From NCBI GenBank assembly GCA_002409365.1, contig DHUW01000100.1, positions 1 to 20,618 on the forward strand: a DNA stretch of 20,618 bases, given 5' to 3'. A program made the position numbers and the translations under genes. Each line of letters starts with the position of its first letter. Within the stretch, counting starts at the first letter, position 1. The notes under the pieces were generated by a model. That model searched no databases. It saw only the letters and a program-made list of their open reading frames with translations, and had not been told where the DNA came from. This document shows, in pieces, positions 15,118 through 20,618 of the stretch. Origin of the DNA: Anaerolineaceae bacterium UBA5224. Lineage in GTDB: Bacteria; Chloroflexota; Anaerolineae; Anaerolineales; Anaerolineaceae.

Positions 15118-16377
15118 ATGGCAAATTTAGATGACGTTCTTGCTGTAATTTTAGGTGGAGGCCAGGGTAAGCGTTTGTATCCGCTTACTGCCGAACGAGC
15201 AAAACCAGCTGTGCCAATTGCCGGAAAATATCGCCTGATCGATATTCCGATCAGCAACTGTATCAATTCTGGCATCTACAAAATTGCTGTGCTTACCCAA
15301 TTCCTTTCTGTTTCTTTACACCGTCACATCAGCCGTACATACGCATTCGACAACTTCCATCCAGGCGGGGTGCAGGTCTGGGCAGCGGAACAGACCATGG
15401 ATAACACCGACTGGTACCAGGGCACAGCAGATGCCGTTCGAAAACAGCTTCAAGAAATCCGCAGTTCTCACGCCAAACATGTGCTTATTTTGGCTGGAGA
15501 CCATCTCTATCGTATGGATTACTCAAAAATGGCTGATTTTCACATTGAAAACAATGCCGATATCACTGTAGCTGTCCAACCCGTATCCAAAAATGAAGCT
15601 TTTCGTTTTGGCATTCTCAAACGCGACGAAGATGGACGCATAACCCGCTTTGCTGAAAAACCTAAAGATCCTGCTCTTTTGGAAGATCTTGTAAGCAGGG
15701 ATGACCCCGAATCCCCTTATCTGGGTTCCATGGGTATCTATATGTTCCGCATGGATACTTTGGCAGAGGTGTTAAATCCTTGCTATTCCGACCACAAACT
15801 CGACGATTTTGGCGGCGATATCATCCCATCAATGATCCAGAAGGGAAGACCAGTCTATGGCTTCAACTTTGAGGGCTATTGGAGAGACATCGGGACAATT
15901 CGTACTTTCTACGAGACCAATCTCGAGCTTACTGAATCCTATCCGGAATTTGATTTCTACGAACCTGAAAACCCAATATTCACTCATCCGCGTTTCTTGC
16001 CCGGGAGCCGCGTGTATGGTTGTGCTCTCAGGCAGGTTTTGTTGGCAGAAGGATCTGAGATCTATGCCGATAAAATTGAACACTCGGTCATCGGCCTGCG
16101 TTCGATTATTGGTAATGGGACCTGTATTAAGGATTCAATTGTTATGGGTTGTGACTATTACGGCACACTGAATAATGGTGCTCCCCTCGGAATTGGCCAG
16201 AATTGCAACATACAACGCGCGATCATCGATAAAAATGCCAGCATAGGTGATAACGTGGTGATTAAACCATTCCCGGACAACTATGATGGAGATAATCCCC
16301 TTTATAAGGTGCGGGAAGGAATCGTGGTCATTCCGAAGAACATGACAATCCCAGCTGGCACGATTATTCAGCCCTAG
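15118..16377 (+). CDS. glgC: Glucose-1-phosphate adenylyltransferase
   Basis: GlgC makes ADP-glucose from glucose-1-phosphate and ATP, the committed step of bacterial glycogen synthesis. The 419-residue length is normal. ILGGGQGKRLYPLTAERAKP (11-30) is the nucleotide-binding signature, with the conserved AKPAVP. AGDHLYRMDY and FEGYWRDIGT are the catalytic-domain motifs. The last 130 residues form the left-handed beta-helix with hexapeptide-type repeats (for example IGNGTCIKDSIVMG). A strong GGAGAGG precedes the ATG. The gene stands alone, as no other glycogen gene is in the window, and it ends at a rho-independent terminator. ADP-glucose specificity is the family default. Confidence 0.95.
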   Translation: MANLDDVLAVILGGGQGKRLYPLTAERAKPAVPIAGKYRLIDIPISNCINSGIYKIAVLTQFLSVSLHRHISRTYAFDNFHPGGVQVWAAEQTMDNTDWYQGTADAVRKQLQEIRSSHAKHVLILAGDHLYRMDYSKMADFHIENNADITVAVQPVSKNEAFRFGILKRDEDGRITRFAEKPKDPALLEDLVSRDDPESPYLGSMGIYMFRMDTLAEVLNPCYSDHKLDDFGGDIIPSMIQKGRPVYGFNFEGYWRDIGTIRTFYETNLELTESYPEFDFYEPENPIFTHPRFLPGSRVYGCALRQVLLAEGSEIYADKIEHSVIGLRSIIGNGTCIKDSIVMGCDYYGTLNNGAPLGIGQNCNIQRAIIDKNASIGDNVVIKPFPDNYDGDNPLYKVREGIVVIPKNMTIPAGTIIQP

Positions 16378-16399
16378 ACGAAGTCTTCCTAATATTTTG

Positions 16400-16438
16400 A
16401 TCGGCTCGTAGTTGTCTTCCTACCGAACCGATTTTTTT
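16400..16438 (+). terminator. Rho-independent terminator after glgC
   Basis: ATCGG-C-TCGTAG (16400-16411) pairs with CTACCGAACCGAT (16420-16432), giving about eleven base pairs with one mismatch and one bulge around an eight-base loop. A run of seven T residues (16432-16438) follows. It starts about 23 bases after the glgC stop and separates glgC from the convergent methyltransferase gene. Confidence 0.8.
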
Positions 16439-16443
16439 AAAAG

Positions 16444-17100
16444 TCATTCTGAACGTAAAGTAGACCAGCTTGAAATCAATCCATAAACGGCCACACCATA
16501 GGCGACAGCAACGTTAATGGATGTTTTTTGACCTGCCATGGGGATATAGAGAACCTGGTCAGCAAGTTCCAGAACTCCGGGGTCGATCCCTGCCGGTTCG
16601 TTTCCTACCACCAAGGCAACTTTTTCAGGGATGATGTTGGATCTTTGAGATGAGAATAAATTCTGAGCTTGCGGATGACATTCAAGGGCGATGATTTGCC
16701 AACCCTCAGATTTGAGATTGTTGACTGCCTGCACCGCATTATTATGCACAGACCAGGCAACTCGCTCCTCTGAACCTAGTGAGGACTTGATGAGGGCGAT
16801 GTTGCTCGCAGGAGTTGGGGTCAAACCACATAAGTAGAGGTGATGTAGATTTACTGCTTCGCTGGTTCTGAAGATTGAGCCAACATTCTGGGCAGAACGA
16901 ATATTATCGAGCACACCAACAAGGCGGACATCGAAGTTAGGTTCCCAACCAGGCTGCCATTGATCAATCTGTGGTGTGATCGTTCCCAAGTTTGCACCAC
17001 AGCGGGGACAGAATTTACCTTCGTATATTGATAGATCAAGGGGAAAACGAAACCTGCAATCTGGGTTTGTGCACTCAAGAAAGGACACCTTATTTGACAT
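16444..17100 (-). CDS. SpoU/TrmH-family RNA 2'-O-methyltransferase with N-terminal zinc ribbon
   Basis: This SPOUT-fold enzyme should methylate the 2'-OH of a tRNA or rRNA nucleotide with S-adenosylmethionine. Of 218 residues, the first 45 form a zinc ribbon (C10, C15, C31, C34). The SpoU domain follows with all three motifs: NIRSAQNVGSIFRTSEA (66-82), ALVVGNEPAGI (162-172) and IPMAGQKTSINVAVA (186-200). These form the trefoil-knot SAM site. A zinc ribbon in front of a SpoU domain is not the standard TrmH or RlmB arrangement and may guide RNA binding. The target nucleotide is unknown. The gene converges on glgC, and no strong Shine-Dalgarno sequence precedes the ATG. Confidence 0.87.
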   Translation of the reverse strand: MSNKVSFLECTNPDCRFRFPLDLSIYEGKFCPRCGANLGTITPQIDQWQPGWEPNFDVRLVGVLDNIRSAQNVGSIFRTSEAVNLHHLYLCGLTPTPASNIALIKSSLGSEERVAWSVHNNAVQAVNNLKSEGWQIIALECHPQAQNLFSSQRSNIIPEKVALVVGNEPAGIDPGVLELADQVLYIPMAGQKTSINVAVAYGVAVYGLISSWSTLRSE

Positions 17101-17137
17101 AAGGTAATTCTATCTAAGAATTGGGGATTAACAAAAT

Positions 17138-17176
17138 GTTAGCCGCCCAGGTGAGGGGGGCACCCAGGCGACTAAC
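17138..17176. repeat. 39-bp palindromic repeat, copy 1
   Basis: Left arm GTTAGCCGCCCAGGTG, loop AGGGGGG, right arm CACCCAGGCGACTAAC. The left arm differs from the perfect complement at three positions. GTATACACAA follows seven bases after the right arm. Confidence 0.85.
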
Positions 17177-17306
17177 AACAAAAGTATACACAAAGTCTTT
17201 TGATTAATCAAGGGAATGGATAAAAACATTCAAATTGAGGTCTCAATGCAAATCCATATATACAATAGCAAATTTAATTGGATCTGGATTCTGATCTATT
17301 AAAAGT

Positions 17307-17345
17307 GTTAGTCGCCTGGGTGAGGGGGGCACCCAGGCGACTAAC
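17307..17345. repeat. 39-bp palindromic repeat, copy 2 (perfect)
   Basis: Left arm GTTAGTCGCCTGGGTG and right arm CACCCAGGCGACTAAC are perfectly complementary over 16 bp around the loop AGGGGGG. No T-run follows, so it is not a rho-independent terminator. This is the best-preserved copy and may represent the parent sequence. Confidence 0.88.
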
Positions 17346-17513
17346 TACTGAATGATACATTAATTTTGAAAAAAAATCAAGTATTTCGACAAAAAAACAC
17401 TAAATTTGCTACTCAATTTCTCTTCGAAACCCAACTTATATGCCAAGACATTTATTATCAGGCATTTATCACAAAGACTATAAAAAGATTTTGATTTAAA
17501 CCCCTTTAAAATG

Positions 17514-17552
17514 GTCAGTCGCCTGGGTGAGGGGGGCACCCAAGCGACTAAC
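17514..17552. repeat. 39-bp palindromic repeat, copy 3
   Basis: The left arm reads GTCAGTCGCCTGGGTG and the right arm CACCCAAGCGACTAAC, with one change in each arm relative to copy 2, and the same loop AGGGGGG. GTATACACAA follows eight bases after the right arm, as for copy 1. Confidence 0.85.
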
Positions 17553-17674
17553 GTCTATTAGTATACACAATAAACGCTCATTTTCAAGGTACTTTTCACA
17601 AAAATAACCGAAAACCATATTAAACCCACAAAAAACATATAGCTGTTAAACATCTGTTAACATATATTTACTTG

Positions 17675-18394
17675 TTACGGTTTTATTGCCTGACCAGATT
17701 GGGTGCAATAGGGTAATGAAATATAGCCCTGCATTAATAATTCATGCAAAATCAACTGAAGAGCTTCAATCGTATTTACCCGATTGGAACCCGCGTCATG
17801 CATTAAAATCACCTTGTATGGTTCAAGAGCTGATCTGAAATGGTTAAAAATTTCTGCTGAACTCAACCCGGTCCAGTCCTTCGTGTCAATATTCCACATT
17901 GATATTTCATAATTCATGGATGCAGCTGTAGACACCAATAGATCACTTCTCATTCCATAGGGCGGACGAAAACAACGACCGAATTGTTGATAAAGACCCG
18001 GCTCTGCTTGCAGCGAGTCCATGATCGACAACTCTGTATCCTGGATCTCATAGTAAATGGTGTTGTAGCCTGCTTTCGAAAGATCAATATGATTGAAACC
18101 ATGCACACCTATCGTTTGTCCATTCCTGGCAACCAACTGCACAATATCAGGATGGCTGACGACATTATAACCAATCATATAAAACGTTGCACCTGCCTGG
18201 TAGCGCGCAAGGATATCAAGAATTTGAGAGGTCCATGCCGGATCCGGTCCATCGTCAAAGGTCAGATAAATTACGTTCTCAGGGTCTCTCGGCGGCACAG
18301 TTTCTTGAGCGCTAACTGGTATCTCAGAAATACCGACCGCCGAAATCAGGATCGCCAGGCAAAAAACGATCGCTAAAACCCTTGAAATATTCAT
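17675..18394 (-). CDS. Secreted polysaccharide deacetylase (NodB/CE4 family)
   Basis: CE4 enzymes remove acetyl groups from peptidoglycan or other N-acetylated glycans outside the membrane. The 239-residue protein has a Sec signal peptide (hydrophobic 7-21, likely cleavage near VSAQ, 27-30). Motif 1 TFDDGP (45-50) supplies the catalytic and metal-binding Asp47/Asp48. Motif 2 HGFNH (98-102) supplies both metal His residues. RPPYG (143-147), WNIDTKDW (167-174) and LMHD (197-200) complete the set, so the enzyme looks active. The ATG has AGGGGG a few bases upstream. It follows the Asp-box lipoprotein gene by 30 bases in the same direction and is probably co-transcribed with it. The natural glycan is not known. 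Confidence 0.93.
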   Translation of the reverse strand: MNISRVLAIVFCLAILISAVGISEIPVSAQETVPPRDPENVIYLTFDDGPDPAWTSQILDILARYQAGATFYMIGYNVVSHPDIVQLVARNGQTIGVHGFNHIDLSKAGYNTIYYEIQDTELSIMDSLQAEPGLYQQFGRCFRPPYGMRSDLLVSTAASMNYEISMWNIDTKDWTGLSSAEIFNHFRSALEPYKVILMHDAGSNRVNTIEALQLILHELLMQGYISLPYCTQSGQAIKP

Positions 18395-18418
18395 GGTACC
18401 CCCTTTTATACTTGAAAG

Positions 18419-18440
18419 ACCTTCCTAATTCGAGGAAGGT
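18419..18440 (-). terminator. Hairpin at the end of the lipoprotein gene
   Basis: ACCTTCCT (18419-18426) and AGGAAGGT (18433-18440) form an 8-bp stem around a six-base loop that spans the lipoprotein stop codon. No long T-run follows on the minus strand, so it may be a weak terminator or an mRNA-stability hairpin between two co-oriented genes. Confidence 0.35.
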
Positions 18441-19600
18441 TCAACCAGTGTGGCTGGCATTGGTTGCCAGCTGACGCCATTATTGGCTGTCATAAAGATC
18501 CTGTTTTGTAGGAGTGTGTCAGGCGACGCTGTTGCTGTTAAATAACCCACATTTTCGTTCATCATGCTCAAAGAAATGGGCGTAAGACCAATCGGGAGAC
18601 CAGTTGTGACATCCTGCCAGGTCAAGCCGCCGTCAGAGGTCTGCATCATCTTGCCTGCACCATACGCTAACCCATGGCTCAGACTACCAAAAGCGACAAA
18701 CTCAATATTTTCAAGCGTGGAAACATAGTTAAATGTCTCGCCTGCATCAGTTGAGACGCAGAAATGAGCACCCATTTGGCCGCTGGGCAGATATGCTCTC
18801 ACTGGAACGATCACTTCACTTTGGCTGATTCGAATGATATCCATCGGATCGAGTTCGGAATTTTCGGCATCCGGGATTCCTTCACAAGTTAGCTCGTTCC
18901 AAGAGGAACCTCCATCTGTTGTTCGGAAGAGATAAAGCGAGCCAGGCATGGGACGACTCCCCCCGATGAGGGAAATCTCTGTACTGAGCATGGCCAAGGA
19001 TCCCTTGATACCAGATGAGGGCAAACCATGATCGTCCATGGAAGATGGATCGTGTTTGAATACCTGGACCCAGGTTGCACCAGCGTCCGAGGTTGTCTGG
19101 ATGCTCACGTATTGAGAGCCTGCACCAACACCTAGATCCGACACGATAATGCCCTCCTGGGCGCTGACAAATGCCATCTGACCGCAAGGGAAAGCCAGTT
19201 GATTGCTTACCCAAGTCTGACCAGCGTCAGAAGTACTAAATAAGACGCCGGGAACTTCAATTTGTGATTGGCAGATCCAACCCAATTCGCTGTTAGAAAA
19301 TGCGTAAAAAATCGAACCTGCATCCTGTAGGCTCTCAAGCCCAACCGGAGTCACATTAAGCCAATGTTCGCCGAAATTCTTCGTATTATAGAACTTGGAT
19401 TGATCCAACGTCGTCGCCCAACCTCCCCCACCGACAAACATAAAAGTTTTATAAAGTGGCGAAAGATTCATAGGTGTATTTGTGGGCAGCTTTACAGGTT
19501 CTGTCGGAACTGGTGTCTTAGTAGGAAGAGGTTGGACACACCCTGCCAACACGAGTGTGACTATCAGGATAAATGTAAGCGTAAGCGAGTGTTTTTTCAT
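18425..19600 (-). CDS. Lipoprotein with Asp-box (YCF48/sialidase-like) beta-propeller repeats
   Basis: The 391-residue product has a lipoprotein signal: hydrophobic 6-17, lipobox LAGC with lipidated Cys21, then a Pro/Thr-rich linker. The rest carries seven evenly spread Asp-box-like motifs of the form S/T-x-D/N-x-G-x-T/S-W/F: TKNFGEHW, TSDAGQTW, TSDAGATW, TTDGGSSW, STDAGETF, TSDGGLTW and TANNGVSW. This pattern indicates a seven-bladed beta-propeller like YCF48 (photosystem II assembly) or BNR sialidases, but no sialidase Arg-triad is evident. It is probably an extracytoplasmic binding or scaffold protein. The ATG at 19600 is chosen because GGAG lies five to six bases upstream; an in-frame GTG at 19624 lacks such support. 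Confidence 0.85.
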   Translation of the reverse strand: MKKHSLTLTFILIVTLVLAGCVQPLPTKTPVPTEPVKLPTNTPMNLSPLYKTFMFVGGGGWATTLDQSKFYNTKNFGEHWLNVTPVGLESLQDAGSIFYAFSNSELGWICQSQIEVPGVLFSTSDAGQTWVSNQLAFPCGQMAFVSAQEGIIVSDLGVGAGSQYVSIQTTSDAGATWVQVFKHDPSSMDDHGLPSSGIKGSLAMLSTEISLIGGSRPMPGSLYLFRTTDGGSSWNELTCEGIPDAENSELDPMDIIRISQSEVIVPVRAYLPSGQMGAHFCVSTDAGETFNYVSTLENIEFVAFGSLSHGLAYGAGKMMQTSDGGLTWQDVTTGLPIGLTPISLSMMNENVGYLTATASPDTLLQNRIFMTANNGVSWQPMPATLVEPSSN

Positions 19601-19813
19601 ATCATCTCCAGAATTATTAGGCACAATTACGATGCAAAATCTGTGCCCAAAGCCTGCTGTTCGAAAACTGCTGTTCCTTGAAGTAACAGAGAAAAGCGAA
19701 TCTTCACGAATGTTGCCCTAAAATGCGTTTATTATGCGAATATAAGCCTTATCGCTTCTCCTGATTTTACCAAACCCATGAGAACAATAGTTCAGCACGA
19801 GAAACTGATAGAT

Positions 19814-19829
19814 TGTTTCACGTGAAACC
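19814..19829. promoter_or_regulatory. parS: ParB-binding parS site 1
   Basis: TGTTTCACGTGAAACC matches the bacterial parS consensus TGTTTCACGTGAAACA at 15 of 16 positions. ParB binds such sites to load SMC and separate origins; they cluster close to oriC in most chromosomes. Confidence 0.88.
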
Positions 19830-19848
19830 TCTCTTGGCAAGAACAAAA

Positions 19849-19864
19849 TGTTTCACGTGAAACA
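19849..19864. promoter_or_regulatory. parS: ParB-binding parS site 2 (perfect)
   Basis: TGTTTCACGTGAAACA is a 16/16 match to the parS consensus. It is the centre of a 24-bp perfect palindrome (19845-19868) with AAAA and TTTT on its flanks. It lies 35 bp from site 1, about 60 bp before the DsrE-like gene. Confidence 0.93.
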
Positions 19865-19929
19865 TTTTAGTTTAAAAGCTCGTTGACCTTCTAACGACTA
19901 CAATTGAAACTAATATCGAGGAGGATCAT

Positions 19930-20268
19930 ATGAACAAAATCTTGTTTTATGCCATGACTGGTGAAAAGATGTGTTTTCAACATGTGTTGCTAAATGCACT
20001 TGACTTATCAGATGCGGGTTGTCAGGTCAGGATCATATTTGAAGGTGCATCCGTAAGGTTGCCTTCGCAATTATCCTCTGAAGGGAACAGGCTTTATCAA
20101 AAAGCGCAGGAGAAAAATCTGATTGCCGGAATCTGCCTCGCCTGTTCGCATGCGCTTGGCGTTTACGAAGCAAATGCGGCTTTGGGTTTGCCCTTATTGG
20201 ATGACATGAGCGGTCATGCCGGAATGCGAAGCTATATCACCGATGACTGGCAGGTTGTTAGCATCTGA
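19930..20268 (+). CDS. DsrE-like small cytoplasmic protein
   Basis: The 112-residue protein resembles the DsrE/DsrF-like fold found in sulfur-relay and related small proteins: an initial strand KILFYAMTGEK (3-13), the strand QVRIIFEG (32-39), a helix with charged residues (49-63), and GICLACSHALGV (67-78). The last contains a C69xxC72 pair at the position where sulfur-carrying Cys residues occur in the family. A further strand pair closes the domain. Partner TusBC-type genes are absent here. Sulfur transfer is possible but not shown. A strong GAGGAGG lies a few bases before the ATG. The parS pair sits just upstream. Confidence 0.75.
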   Translation: MNKILFYAMTGEKMCFQHVLLNALDLSDAGCQVRIIFEGASVRLPSQLSSEGNRLYQKAQEKNLIAGICLACSHALGVYEANAALGLPLLDDMSGHAGMRSYITDDWQVVSI

Positions 20269-20394
20269 CTGGTAGAAAAAATGTTATGTAAACCTATAAA
20301 ATAGTTTTATGAAATCAAACGTTCTGGCTTTATTGAAAGATGGTTATATCGGGCCTTAAAAAGTGACCTGGTAAAAATATGGTATTAATGAGGT

Positions 20395-20618
20395 GTGAAA
20401 AAAGATAAGCGAACTCTAATTCTGCTCCTGTGGTTGGTGATAACACTGGTTTTCTCACCGTTTCATACCGCGCAGGTTAAAGCTGAAGAAAACCCTGCTC
20501 CCCACAGCCAGGTAGCAGCCTATGAATTAATCTCAGCGATGAATGTTTTACGGATGGGCAATGGACTGCCTGCACTCATCGAAAACGCCACGATAAACGC
20601 TGTTGCCCAGGCGACCGC
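20395..20618 (+). CDS. Secreted CAP/SCP-domain protein, N-terminal part (cut by window end)
   Basis: This open frame runs off the window after about 74 codons. It has a basic start, a hydrophobic signal segment (LILLLWLVITLVF, 8-20) and a likely cleavage site near VKA. Then comes a stretch typical of the start of CAP-superfamily (SCP/PR1) domains: ELISAMNVLRMGNGLPAL, followed by ENATINAVAQ (roughly 44-71). The start is GTG, because an in-frame TGA lies two codons upstream. The nearby GAGG is too close for a normal ribosome binding site. The function of bacterial CAP proteins is varied. The catalytic-type His/Glu residues lie beyond the window and cannot be checked. Confidence 0.7.
   Translation, partial: MKKDKRTLILLLWLVITLVFSPFHTAQVKAEENPAPHSQVAAYELISAMNVLRMGNGLPALIENATINAVAQAT

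Larger units (their letters stand above)
17101..17674. other. 574-bp non-coding region carrying palindromic repeats
   Basis: No convincing gene lies here. The stretch is AT-rich apart from three GC-rich 39-bp palindromes (17138, 17307, 17514). It separates the methyltransferase start from the polysaccharide deacetylase stop. Besides the palindromes, the only notable item is a short direct repeat of CTGTTAA near 17643-17660. The methyltransferase promoter should lie at the left end, but I could not place it. Confidence 0.7.
19601..19929. other. Divergent intergenic region containing two parS sites
   Basis: This stretch of about 330 bp lies between the lipoprotein start and the DsrE-like gene. 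The right part holds two parS sites (19814-19829, 19849-19864). The left part (19601-19800) contains no feature I can support. Promoters for both divergent genes should lie here, but none stands out. Confidence 0.6.

Noticed and set aside
17138..17552. CRISPR array
   Set aside because: Only three repeats, gaps of 130 and 168 bp of unequal length, each repeat a near-perfect palindrome with a G-run loop, and no cas gene in the window.
17138..17552. Integron attC sites
   Set aside because: The ends GTTAGTC/GACTAAC do not fit GTTRRRY/RYYYAAC, the palindromes are too regular, and no gene cassettes lie between them.
17138..17552. Rho-independent terminators
   Set aside because: The stems are strong but no copy is followed by a T-run on either strand, and two copies are far from any gene end.
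19601..19624. Upstream GTG start of the Asp-box lipoprotein
   Set aside because: The ATG at 19600 has GGAG at good spacing and gives a standard lipoprotein signal; the GTG adds eight polar residues before it.

Overview
The window looks like chromosomal DNA of a mesophilic bacterium of moderate GC content, most likely a member of the Chloroflexota (class Anaerolineae). This is an inference from gene style: a secreted protein ending in a YLP-type C-terminus, an Asp-box (YCF48-like) lipoprotein, lipobox signals, and a fused NadD-PncC protein. No rRNA, tRNA, transposase or CRISPR array was seen, and nothing in the gene content suggests a recently acquired island.

Layout. Positions 13-5419 (minus strand) form a tight run nadE > nadD-pncC fusion > comEC. 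NadE and the fusion together could carry out NMN > NaMN > NaAD > NAD. The glutaminase half of NadE has lost its Glu-Lys-Cys triad. The ComEC C-terminal domain has lost its metallo-beta-lactamase motifs. A divergent secreted M14-carboxypeptidase-like protein (5561-6985) has also lost its catalytic residues. Positions 6986-7324, between two convergent genes, hold an AT-rich tract and a cluster of DnaA boxes, three of them spaced exactly 21 bp apart. This is a good oriC candidate. Positions 7325-8973 (minus) hold a nucleotidyltransferase and a deoxynucleoside kinase. Positions 9036-11577 (minus) hold an NMT1/THI5-type ABC importer (permease, lipoprotein, ATPase). Its upstream region carries a GAGCAAG motif repeated every 20 bp.

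Positions 11896-15037 (plus) hold nadK, a small zinc-ribbon membrane protein and recN. They are followed by glgC (15118-16377) and a rho-independent terminator. A zinc-ribbon SpoU-type RNA methyltransferase (minus) comes next, then a 574-bp non-coding stretch with three copies of a 39-bp palindrome. After that come a polysaccharide deacetylase and an Asp-box lipoprotein (both minus), then two ParB parS sites (19814-19864), a DsrE-like protein and the start of a secreted CAP-domain protein cut by the window end.

Taken together, the DnaA-box cluster and the parS pair about 12.5 kb away suggest that the window covers the replication origin region, although dnaA, dnaN, parA and parB are not in it. 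NAD(P) metabolism is over-represented: nadE, nadD-pncC and nadK. All functional statements come from motif recognition by eye; no database search was run.
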